NCBI GenBank assembly: GCA_002412495.1
Contig: DHVE01000038.1
Location: 1-8,113 of the forward strand
Reading direction: 5' to 3'
Source of the DNA: Betaproteobacteria bacterium UBA5216
GTDB lineage: Bacteria; Pseudomonadota; Gammaproteobacteria; Burkholderiales; SG8-41
DNA length: 8,113 nt
A model generated the notes under the pieces. The model had not been told where the DNA came from, made no database searches, and saw only the letters and a program-made list of their open reading frames with translations. The position numbers and the translations under genes are program-made. This document shows positions 1 to 5,680 of this stretch, piece after piece. Position 1 is the stretch's first letter, and every line of letters begins with the position of its first letter.

Positions 1-113
1 TAATACTGCTTTTTCGCCAACGACGCCGGACTCGGAAAGCTCCCGAGTATCAACACCGTGACGCCTTCGTCGATCACCGGTGGAAAACCGCGCTGCCGCG
101 CCACCGCGCCCAT
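1..113 (-). CDS. DNA-deoxyinosine/uracil glycosylase, N-terminal part (cut by window edge)
   Basis: Only the first 37 codons and two bases of the next lie in the window. From the ATG at 113 the frame is open to position 1. Residues 10-17 read FPPVIDEG and 20-25 VLILGS, followed by SPASLAKKQYY. This is the typical start of the DNA-deoxyinosine glycosylase branch of the uracil-DNA glycosylase superfamily (COG3663-like), where FPPV-D, a hydrophobic strand ending LGS, and a QYY before the active-site region are conserved. Such enzymes cut hypoxanthine or uracil from damaged DNA in the cytoplasm. The start is fixed by an in-frame TAA, the moxR stop, 33 bp upstream with no other ATG between. No strong ribosome binding site is visible, so translation may depend on the upstream gene. 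The catalytic motifs lie outside the window, so activity cannot be judged. The family call is from recall of the pattern. Confidence 0.75.
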   Translation of the reverse strand, partial: MGAVARQRGFPPVIDEGVTVLILGSFPSPASLAKKQY

Positions 114-146
114 GGTTTGTTTAAATCCGGCTGACCGCTGGCCTGG

Positions 147-986
147 TTACTTTTTGCGCGACATGAACACCAGCCGCTCGAAAAGATGCACATCCTGCTC
201 GTTTTTCAGCAACGCCCCGTGCAGCGGCGGAATGATCTTGTGCTGATCCTGACTGTGCAGCGTCTCGGGCGAAATATCTTCCGCCACCAGCAGCTTCAAC
301 CAGTCCAGCAACTCCGACGTGGACGGTTTTTTCTTTAGCCCCGGCACGTCGCGAATTTCGAAAAACGCATTCAGCGCCTGACTGAGCAGCATTTTCTTGA
401 TATCGGGAAAATGCACATTGACGATCTGGCTCATCGTGTCGTGATCCGGGAAACGGATGTAATGAAAAAAGCAGCGCCGCAAAAACGCGTCGGGCAATTC
501 TTTCTCATTGTTGCTGGTGATGATCACCAGCGGCCGCGTGCTGGCCTTGATCAATTGCTGCGTTTCGTAGACGTAAAACTCCATGCGATCCAGTTCGCGC
601 AGCAAGTCATTCGGAAACTCGATGTCGGCCTTGTCCACCTCATCGATCAGCAGCACCGACGGCTCCTTCGACTCGAACGCCTTCCACAACATGCCCTGCA
701 CGATGTAATTGGAAATATCCTTGACCTTCTCGTCGCCCAGCTGCGAATCGCGCAGCCGTGACACGGCATCGTATTCATACAAGCCGTGCTGCGCCTTGGT
801 GGTGGATTTGATATGCCACTCGTAGAGCGGACGCTTCAATGCCTTCGCCACCTCCAGCGCCAGCATGGTCTTGCCGGTGCCGGGTTCGCCCTTGATCAAC
901 AACGGGCGCTCCAGCGTGATCGCGGCGTTCACCGCCATCATCAAATCATCGGTTGCAACGTAATTGTCGGTGCCTTCAAAACGCAT
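147..986 (-). CDS. MoxR-family AAA+ ATPase
   Basis: A 279-residue single-domain AAA+ ATPase of the MoxR class, which act as cytoplasmic chaperones that insert metal or cofactor, or remodel partner enzymes. Seen directly: Walker A GEPGTGKT at residues 33-40, Walker B VLLIDE at 111-116 followed by VDKAD, a sensor-1 type TSNNEKELP at 157-165, and an arginine pair after AFL at 170-171. Length is normal for the family. The ATG at 986 has a good AAGGA about 7 nt upstream. It lies 54 bp behind the MocA-like gene and 33 bp before the glycosylase, all on the minus strand, so one transcript is likely. In CO-dehydrogenase and related molybdenum hydroxylase clusters, MoxR proteins sit beside MocA/XdhC-type maturation genes and a VWA protein. 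The first two parts of that context are seen here in part, but the gene directly downstream is not a VWA protein. The substrate enzyme is unknown. Confidence 0.92.
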   Translation of the reverse strand: MRFEGTDNYVATDDLMMAVNAAITLERPLLIKGEPGTGKTMLALEVAKALKRPLYEWHIKSTTKAQHGLYEYDAVSRLRDSQLGDEKVKDISNYIVQGMLWKAFESKEPSVLLIDEVDKADIEFPNDLLRELDRMEFYVYETQQLIKASTRPLVIITSNNEKELPDAFLRRCFFHYIRFPDHDTMSQIVNVHFPDIKKMLLSQALNAFFEIRDVPGLKKKPSTSELLDWLKLLVAEDISPETLHSQDQHKIIPPLHGALLKNEQDVHLFERLVFMSRKK

Positions 987-1040
987 GGGAATTCCTTGAA
1001 TTGCCTGAAAAAGTGAAACCCGCGGGGCGGGATGCCGCCA

Positions 1041-1667
1041 TTATAACGGCGATGACGGCAGGTCTTCCTTGCGGTCGATATCAAATATCACGCCGGGATC
1101 ATCCACCGCGATTAAATCGATTTCCGTATGGTGGCGCTTGAGCACGGCGCGCGCGCCCTCGTCGCCGTGGCACGCCAGCAATTCATCACGCAGCGCCACG
1201 CCGAATCCCACCGGATGGCCGCGTTCGCCCCGATACGCGGGTGCGGCGATCAGCGCCCCGGCGTGTACCGCGTCCGCGATTTTCCGGATGGTCGCGGGCC
1301 GTATGCGCGGCATGTCCGCCAGTGCCACCACCCAGCCGGCTGAGCCGCGCGTTTGCGCAATGACATGCGCCAGGCTCACGCCCATGCCGTCGGCGGCGTT
1401 CGCGCACACCGTGACGGCCACGCCTTCGTTTTGCAGCAGACTTACGAGCGCATCGCTGCCCGGACGCACCACGGCCGTCACCGCCAATCCAGCCGCCTGC
1501 ATATGGCGCGCGGCATGCACACTGATAGCCACACCCTCCAGCGGATGCAGCAACTTCCCCCCGCCAGGGTACACGCCGCTGCCGGGATGCACGCCGCTGC
1601 CGAAGCGCGAACCCGCGCCCGCGGCAAGCAGAATTCCCGCGACAGTTGACGGTGTATGGGTCATCAT
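1041..1667 (-). CDS. MocA-like molybdenum cofactor cytidylyltransferase / nucleotidyltransferase
   Basis: A 208-residue NTP transferase of the MocA/MobA type (COG2068-like). Family members join CTP or GTP to molybdopterin to make the dinucleotide cofactor of molybdenum hydroxylases. Seen: nucleotide-binding start GILLAAGAGSRFG at 11-23, the lysine of the signature at K38 (GGKLL), AADGMGVSLA at 91-100, the metal-binding aspartate in ALADMP (D118), GERGHPVGF at 147-155, GDEGAR at 168-173 and the terminal DIDRKEDL at 196-203. Between RFG and KLL the loop holds two copies of GSGV(H/Y)P, encoded by an 18-bp tandem repeat. The gene begins with two ATGs (1667 and 1664) and no clear ribosome binding site; a TATAAT lies just upstream. 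It leads the moxR operon, 54 bp before that gene. MocA (CTP) is favoured over MobA (GTP) by overall pattern only. Confidence 0.87.
   Translation of the reverse strand: MMTHTPSTVAGILLAAGAGSRFGSGVHPGSGVYPGGGKLLHPLEGVAISVHAARHMQAAGLAVTAVVRPGSDALVSLLQNEGVAVTVCANAADGMGVSLAHVIAQTRGSAGWVVALADMPRIRPATIRKIADAVHAGALIAAPAYRGERGHPVGFGVALRDELLACHGDEGARAVLKRHHTEIDLIAVDDPGVIFDIDRKEDLPSSPL
1566..1601 (-). repeat. 18-bp tandem duplication inside the MocA-like gene
   Basis: Two adjacent 18-bp units on the coding strand differ at three positions (15 of 18 identical) and encode GSGVHP then GSGVYP, residues 23-34. They are followed by GGGKLL, which could be a decayed third start. The duplication is in frame and sits in the loop between the first glycine-rich motif and the signature lysine. 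Confidence 0.8.
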
Positions 1668-1676
1668 CGTGGCCCG

Positions 1677-1682
1677 ATTATA
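1677..1682 (-). promoter_or_regulatory. Possible -10 box of the MocA-like/moxR operon
   Basis: On the minus strand a perfect TATAAT ends 9 bp before the first ATG of the MocA-like gene, in an otherwise GC-rich stretch between divergent genes. No good -35 is found at 16-18 bp. If used, transcription would begin within a few bases of the ATG and give an almost leaderless mRNA, which fits the missing ribosome binding site. Chance remains likely. Confidence 0.3.
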
Positions 1683-1755
1683 CGCAGCACATGCGGTAAA
1701 CTAATACGTATCGTCACGCGTCGTGGCGCATTCTCAACACACAGGATTGACGCCA

Positions 1756-2733
1756 TTGAAACAACTGCTTGCCACATTGACGGGTCTGGCGCTCGCAGCC
1801 CCATGGATCGCGGCACACGCGCAGACCACCGACTATCCATCGCGCCCGATTCGCCTGATCGTGCCATTTTCGCCCGGCTCCAGCACCAACGACATCCTTG
1901 GACGCGGCATGGCGCAGCGCCTGACCGCGGCGCTCGGCCAGCAAGTGGTGGTTGATAACCGGCCCGGTGCGGGCGGCACCTCCGGCTCGGAAATCGTTGC
2001 CAAGGCGCCGCCGGACGGCTACACCTTGCTGGTGGCGATTGCCGGGCCGCTAACGGTGGCACCCAGCGTATACAAACAGATCGGTTACGATGCCACGCGC
2101 GATTTCGCGCCGGTGGCGCGCGTGGCCGTCGTTCCGTATCTCATGGTGGTGAGCAACAGCGTGCCCGCCGCCAACGTGAAAGAACTGATCGCGCTCGCCA
2201 AATCCAAACCCAAGGGCATCAACTTCGCCTCGTCGGGCGTCGGCGGCTCACCGCATTTATGCGGCGAGTTATTCAACACCATGACCGGACTCGACATGGT
2301 ACATGTGCCGTACAAAGGCGCAGGTGTCGCCACCACCGACGTACTGTCGGGCCAGATACAAATGTTCTGCACCGGCGTCACCGCGCTTAATGCACTGGTG
2401 AAAGCCGGACGCATGCGCCCCATCGGCATGGCCACCTTGAAGCGCTCGGCGTTGATGCCGGAAATCCCCACCATCAGCGAACAGGGCCTTAAGGATTTTG
2501 AAGTAACCTCATGGACCGGCATCGCCGCGCCCGCCAAAACGCCGCGCGCCATCGTGCAAAAGCTCTATGACGCGCTCGCCAAAATCGCGCAAACCGACGA
2601 CATGAAAACCTTCGTGCAGCAGCAAGGCGCGGAACTGGCGCTGCTCGGCCCCGACGCCTTCGCCGCCGACATCAAGAGCGACATCGCGAAGTGGGCGCGC
2701 GTGGTGAAGGCGGCGAAGATACAGCCGGAATAA
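1756..2733 (+). CDS. Bug/TctC-family tricarboxylate-type solute-binding protein (SBP1)
   Basis: Periplasmic binding protein of 325 residues that in this family captures carboxylates for tripartite tricarboxylate transporters, or acts as an orphan receptor. The start chosen is TTG at 1756, since ACAGGA ends 9 nt before it and it yields a clean signal peptide (MKQLLATLTG, then a hydrophobic run, cut near AHA-Q at 22/23). A GTG at 1723 would add 11 residues. Family marks: YPSRPIRLIVPF at 27-38, a ligand loop SPGSSTND at 39-46 in place of the usual PGGxxD, VVDNRPGAGGTSG at 65-77, APPDGYTLL at 84-92, PYKG at 185-188 and LSGQIQ at 197-202. C169 and C205 could pair in the oxidising periplasm. It is divergent from the MocA-like gene by 88 bp. 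No TctA or TctB gene is nearby. The ligand cannot be read from sequence. Confidence 0.92.
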   Translation: MKQLLATLTGLALAAPWIAAHAQTTDYPSRPIRLIVPFSPGSSTNDILGRGMAQRLTAALGQQVVVDNRPGAGGTSGSEIVAKAPPDGYTLLVAIAGPLTVAPSVYKQIGYDATRDFAPVARVAVVPYLMVVSNSVPAANVKELIALAKSKPKGINFASSGVGGSPHLCGELFNTMTGLDMVHVPYKGAGVATTDVLSGQIQMFCTGVTALNALVKAGRMRPIGMATLKRSALMPEIPTISEQGLKDFEVTSWTGIAAPAKTPRAIVQKLYDALAKIAQTDDMKTFVQQQGAELALLGPDAFAADIKSDIAKWARVVKAAKIQPE

Positions 2734-2793
2734 GATTGAGCATGGCGCTTAAAATTGTGCAGCCAACAGAGCATCGCACGCATGACAAACCTA

Positions 2794-2823
2794 CCCCGTC
2801 GTTCCCGCGCAGGCGGGAACCCA
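2794..2823 (+). repeat. Palindromic intergenic repeat, copy 1
   Basis: The unit has a perfect 8-bp stem, GTTCCCGC (2801-2808) with GCGGGAAC (2813-2820), around the loop GCAG, preceded by CCCCGTC and followed by CCA. It resembles the widespread proteobacterial GTCATTCCCGCG...GCGGGAAT repeats. There is no T-run after the stem, so it is not a normal intrinsic terminator, but the hairpin could protect or slow the SBP1 transcript that ends 60 bp before it. Confidence 0.75.
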
Positions 2824-2885
2824 TAACACAGTGCCCCTTGAGAACCTGCTGCCCCCTTCCTGCCGCCCCCCGCTTCACAGGGGGA

Positions 2886-2915
2886 GGGAATACCCGCATG
2901 CGCGGGAATGACGGG
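2886..2915 (-). repeat. Palindromic intergenic repeat, copy 2 (inverted)
   Basis: On the minus strand this reads CCCGTCATTCCCGCGCATGC and on to GGGTA. It matches copy 1 at 21 of the first 23 aligned bases, in opposite orientation. Its own stem is CCCGC (2893-2897) with GCGGG (2902-2906). With copy 1 it frames about 62 bp, giving a 122-bp element with inverted ends. Confidence 0.75.
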
Positions 2916-2962
2916 AAAAGGATTGCGCGCTATTGCAACACCGCCGATGAGCACGCTGCAAT

Positions 2963-3388
2963 ATGATCCACGACGTCTCCACCGACACCGATGACCCGCC
3001 GCAATTCATCGCGCTGCGCGAGACGCGGCTCGCTTGCCGCAACGGCCTGGAATACAGCGGCGGCAAGCAACGCTACCCCGGCATCGAACCGCAACACTTC
3101 ACGCAACCGCACGCACAACTATTTCAAGCCGCGCTCGCCGCCGCCAACGCAATGCAATGGCACATAGCCGCGGCGATAGAATCCGAAGGCCGCATCGAAG
3201 CCACCGCCACCACACGACTGCTGCGCTTCAAGGATGACGTGGTGATCCGCATTTGTCCCGCCACTGATGGCTCGCGACTGGATGTCCGCTCAGCCTCGCG
3301 CGTCGGCAGCAGCGATTTCGGCGCCAACGCGCGGCGTATCCGCGCCTTCCTGCTGGAATTAAATAATCATTTAAAAACAATCACTTAA
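2963..3388 (+). CDS. DUF1499 family protein, short form without membrane N-terminus
   Basis: A 141-residue protein of unknown function. The pattern matches the DUF1499 domain: IHDVSTDTDDPPQF at 2-15, YPGI at 38-41, GRIEATATTRLLRFKDDVVIR at 76-96 (given as position span with key residues E79, T83, F89, K90, D91, D92), and DVRSASRVGSSDFGANARR at 107-125. From recall, many members carry a signal or several membrane helices before the IHD-STDT motif. Here the ATG falls right at that motif and an in-frame TGA lies 12 bp upstream, so no such part exists in this frame. The start has no clear ribosome binding site. The domain itself looks intact, so it may be a soluble working form or a gene cut short by the repeat element 47 bp upstream. 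It ends 4 bp before hyi and is probably cotranscribed with it. Confidence 0.8.
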   Translation: MIHDVSTDTDDPPQFIALRETRLACRNGLEYSGGKQRYPGIEPQHFTQPHAQLFQAALAAANAMQWHIAAAIESEGRIEATATTRLLRFKDDVVIRICPATDGSRLDVRSASRVGSSDFGANARRIRAFLLELNNHLKTIT

Positions 3389-3392
3389 AATC

Positions 3393-4175
3393 ATGCCTCA
3401 ATTTTGCGCCAACCTGTCATTTCTCTATAACGAACTTCCGTTTCTCGAACGCTTTGGCGCGGCGGCACGCGCCGGCTTCAAGGGCGTCGAATATCTGTTT
3501 CCGTATGAATACGACAAGCACGTGCTGACGGAATTGCTTCAACGCCACAACCTTACGCAGGTGCTGCACAACATGCCCGCGGGCGATTGGACCAAAGGCG
3601 ATCGCGGCATTGCGTGTCAACCGGATCGCGTGAATGAATTCCAGGCAAGTGTCGAAAAAGCCATCGATTACGCCAGCGCGCTCGGCTGCAAGCAGGTGAA
3701 CTGTCTCGCCGGTTTAATCCCCGCGAATACCACGCCCGAAAAATTGCGCGAAACCTTTGTCGCCAATCTCCAATTTGCCGCGCCGAAATTCAAGACCGCC
3801 GGCATCAAGCTGCTGATCGAACCGATCAACAACGTACGCGACATGCCGGGCTTTTATCTCAACCGCTCGCAACAGGCGCTCGACATCATCGCCGAAACCG
3901 GCTCGGACAATCTGTTTGTGCAATACGATATCTACCACATGCAGATCATGGAAGGCGATTTAGCCAGCACCATCGAGAAAAACCTCGCGATGATTCCGCA
4001 CATGCAGTTGGCGGACAACCCCGGCCGGCATGAACCCGGCACCGGTGAAATCAACTACGCATTTTTGTTCGACTTTATCGACAAGCTCGGCTACCGCGGC
4101 TGGATTGGGTGTGAATACAAACCGTTGAGCACCACCACGGATGGGCTGGGGTGGGCAAAAGAATACTTGGCATGA
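3393..4175 (+). CDS. hyi: Hydroxypyruvate isomerase
   Basis: A 260-residue TIM-barrel enzyme that interconverts hydroxypyruvate and tartronate semialdehyde in the cytoplasm, feeding glyoxylate-derived carbon to glycerate. It follows the Escherichia coli Hyi pattern nearly end to end: ANLSFLYNELPFLERF at 6-21, GVEYLFPYEYD at 31-41, LHNMPAGDW at 58-66, GDRGIACQP at 69-77, LLIEPIN at 140-146, VQYDIYHMQIMEG at 176-188, LADNPGRHEPGTGEINY at 206-222 and GCEYKP at 239-244. The predicted metal and catalytic residues of the family are all present: E143, D179, Q205 and E241. Length is normal. The ATG lies 4 bp after the DUF1499 stop with no obvious ribosome binding site, so translation may be coupled. 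Related bacteria often keep hyi beside gcl and glxR; here glxR is 1.5 kb away and gcl is not in the window. OtnI-type isomerases are close homologues and a possible alternative. Confidence 0.92.
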   Translation: MPQFCANLSFLYNELPFLERFGAAARAGFKGVEYLFPYEYDKHVLTELLQRHNLTQVLHNMPAGDWTKGDRGIACQPDRVNEFQASVEKAIDYASALGCKQVNCLAGLIPANTTPEKLRETFVANLQFAAPKFKTAGIKLLIEPINNVRDMPGFYLNRSQQALDIIAETGSDNLFVQYDIYHMQIMEGDLASTIEKNLAMIPHMQLADNPGRHEPGTGEINYAFLFDFIDKLGYRGWIGCEYKPLSTTTDGLGWAKEYLA

Positions 4176-4252
4176 ATGCCGGATTAAAATCCGTTGAATG
4201 AATAAAGTGTCAGAAATCGCGTCAGGCGTAATTTCCAGGTAGGCGAACACTC

Positions 4253-4585
4253 ATGGCACACGCCCACCCGCCGACGCCCTTTCCCAAGCCGCTGCGATGG
4301 GCATTGCTTGCGCCCTTGGCGGGTTTCGTGCTGGGCATGATCGTGCTGCCTGCGCTCTTTGCCCCCATACTCCCCGATAAAATCCTGAAGAGTAGCTCCC
4401 TCGCAGTGATAGCAATGTCGGGATTGATCGAGCTGATCGCGGTACCCGTGGCGCTCTTTATGCTATTGCGCGGCGGCCCCTACGTGACGCGCGGCAATAT
4501 CGTCATCACCCTGGTGGCATCCATACCGGTAATCTTCGCCGGATTTGTCGTGTTGGTGCTGAAATTCGGACATTTCCATATTTGA
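4253..4585 (+). CDS. Small three-helix membrane protein, unknown function
   Basis: A 110-residue protein that I do not recognise. It has a proline- and histidine-rich N-terminal tail (1-13) and three hydrophobic stretches at about 14-40, 48-72 and 82-103, ending KFGHFHI. Loops are short; charged residues include D42, K43 and K46 between helices 1 and 2, a glutamate (E60) inside helix 2, and R73 and R80 before helix 3. The ATG at 4253 has AGGTAGG ending 9 nt upstream. The hydrophobic pattern and GC-rich codon use support a real gene in the inner membrane. It follows hyi by 77 bp on the same strand and converges on the SBP2 gene with 63 bp between stops. It is too short to be a TctB-type transporter subunit with confidence (TctB usually has four helices and about 150 residues), and no sequence match to TctB was seen. 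Confidence 0.7.
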   Translation: MAHAHPPTPFPKPLRWALLAPLAGFVLGMIVLPALFAPILPDKILKSSSLAVIAMSGLIELIAVPVALFMLLRGGPYVTRGNIVITLVASIPVIFAGFVVLVLKFGHFHI

Positions 4586-4648
4586 CACCCTTGCCTGGCA
4601 GGTAACGAAGCAGACACCTCCGTTCCCTAGGCGTGCATCGTCGGCCTG

Positions 4649-5587
4649 TCACTTTCCCCCTTTGTCCCGCAAGACTTTCGACAATCGCGCGACTTCCCCG
4701 TGGATGATCTCCACCAACTCCTCCGGCGTCGAAGGCGACGGCTCGATACCTGCTTTCAGAAAAATATCCCGCGCCGGCGCACTGCGCAAGTAGCGCGACA
4801 CCTCGGTATTGAGTTTGGCTATGATCGCCGGCGGTGTTTTCGCCGGCGCGAACATGGCGTGCAGCACTTCCGACACATAACCGGGCACGCCCGCCGAGGC
4901 GATGCTCGGCACACCGGGCGCCAGGGGCGACGGCTGCGAACTGCTCACACCCAGCGCGCGCAGCCGGCCCGATTGCATGTGCGGCGCCACCGCACCCGCC
5001 GACGAAAACATCACCTGCACCTCGCCCGAGAGCAGTGCGGTAATCGCCGGCGCGTTGCCCTTGTACGGGATGCGCGTCATGTTCACTCCCGCCATGGAGC
5101 CAAACAAAATCGCCGCCACGTAGTTTGAACTGCCGGTCCCGCCCACGGCCACGTTCAGTTCGCTCGGCCGTGCTTTGGCGATGGCAATCAGCTCCCGGAC
5201 GTTTTTGGCGGGCAGCGAGGGATGCACCACCAGCACCGTCGGCGAACGATCCACCAGCGTCAGCGCGGCAAAATCACGCACCGGATCATAATTCACCTTG
5301 TCAAACAGCGGCCCCAACCAATGCGCGCTGCCCGACAGCAGCAGCGTATAACCATCCGGCGGCGACTTGGCCACGATATCCGCGATCAACGCCGTCGGCC
5401 GGTTATCCACCACAATTTGCTGGCCCAGCGGCCCCGCCACCGCCAGTGCAATCAAGCGTGCCGGAAAATCATTGCCGCCGCCGATGGGTGACGTGACGAT
5501 GCGTATCGGCTTGACCGGATACTCCTGCGCGCACGCGACGCACGCACAGCCCAGCGCCAGCGCGCCAGCGGTAAAAGTGGTTTTCAT
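4649..5587 (-). CDS. Bug/TctC-family solute-binding protein (SBP2) with shortened ligand loop
   Basis: Periplasmic binding protein of 312 residues. The start is secure: AAGGAGG ends 7 nt before the ATG at 5587, and the signal peptide MKTTFTAGALALGCACVACA is followed by Q21. Family marks: EYPVKPIRIV at 22-31, GGGND at 36-40, IVVDNRP at 58-64, KSPPDGYTLLL at 74-84, then HPSLPAKNVRELI, IPYKGNAP and LLSGEVQVMF further on. The usual GAGG loop after DNRP is missing: the protein reads DNRPTALIADIVAK, about three residues shorter than SBP1 and SBP3 and without glycines. This region normally contacts the carboxylate ligand, so binding may differ or be lost. The reading frame is otherwise intact. The cysteine-rich leader (C14, C16, C19) could suggest a lipoprotein, but no standard lipobox with a cysteine at the cut is clear. 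It is divergent from glxR by 93 bp to the glxR ATG. Confidence 0.91.
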   Translation of the reverse strand: MKTTFTAGALALGCACVACAQEYPVKPIRIVTSPIGGGNDFPARLIALAVAGPLGQQIVVDNRPTALIADIVAKSPPDGYTLLLSGSAHWLGPLFDKVNYDPVRDFAALTLVDRSPTVLVVHPSLPAKNVRELIAIAKARPSELNVAVGGTGSSNYVAAILFGSMAGVNMTRIPYKGNAPAITALLSGEVQVMFSSAGAVAPHMQSGRLRALGVSSSQPSPLAPGVPSIASAGVPGYVSEVLHAMFAPAKTPPAIIAKLNTEVSRYLRSAPARDIFLKAGIEPSPSTPEELVEIIHGEVARLSKVLRDKGGK

Positions 5588-5680
5588 GTCATTGCCTCCT
5601 TGATACGTCAGGGCATAATTCTACGTGCTGGCGTGCATGCGCTGTGGCAAAATCATCGCACAATTTACCAGGAGAACTTT
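5588..5680. promoter_or_regulatory. Divergent SBP2/glxR intergenic region
   Basis: This 93-bp gap must carry signals for both genes. It contains the SBP2 ribosome binding site (5595-5601, minus strand) and the glxR site AGGAG at 5670-5674. A weak plus-strand promoter candidate is TTGCCT at 5592-5597, a 16-bp spacer, and CATAAT at 5614-5619. An imperfect palindrome CGTGCATGCG at 5632-5641 lies between and could be an operator. No regulator gene is adjacent. Confidence 0.35.

Larger units (their letters stand above)
2734..2962. other. Noncoding 229-bp interval holding the inverted repeat pair
   Basis: No credible gene lies here. Besides the two repeats, the middle holds C-rich and G-rich tracts that can pair (CCCCC at 2867-2871 with GGGGG at 2880-2884 around an 8-nt loop). 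Open frames crossing it encode peptides made of repeat sequence, such as SFPRRREP or MRGNDGK, a common source of false gene calls. The whole could be a small non-autonomous element or two independent repeats. No target-site duplication was found by eye. Confidence 0.6.

Noticed and set aside
1040..1045. Second TATAAT on the minus strand between the MocA-like gene and moxR
   Set aside because: It overlaps the TTA-TAA end of the MocA-like gene and has no -35 at a workable distance, so chance is the simpler reading.
1069..1704. 211-codon plus-strand frame opposite the MocA-like gene
   Set aside because: Its low-complexity S/T/P/A-rich peptide mirrors the real gene on the other strand.
2691..2966. 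Open frames on both strands across the repeat region
   Set aside because: Their peptides consist of translated repeat sequence (SFPRRREP, MRGNDGK, VIPAHAGIP), with no ribosome site or domain; this is a known kind of false call.
4180..4193. Small hairpin CGGAT-TAAA-ATCCG just after hyi
   Set aside because: The stem is only 5 bp and is not followed by a T-run; it is too weak to call a terminator.
4591..4605. Near-palindrome TTGCCTGGCAGGTAA between convergent genes
   Set aside because: The centre leaves no room for a hairpin loop and no T-run follows, so it is not a terminator; a protein site is possible but unsupported.
5600..5680. N-terminal extension of glxR by 27 codons
   Set aside because: The extension precedes the Rossmann start that opens this family, and the strong AGGAG site points to ATG 5681.
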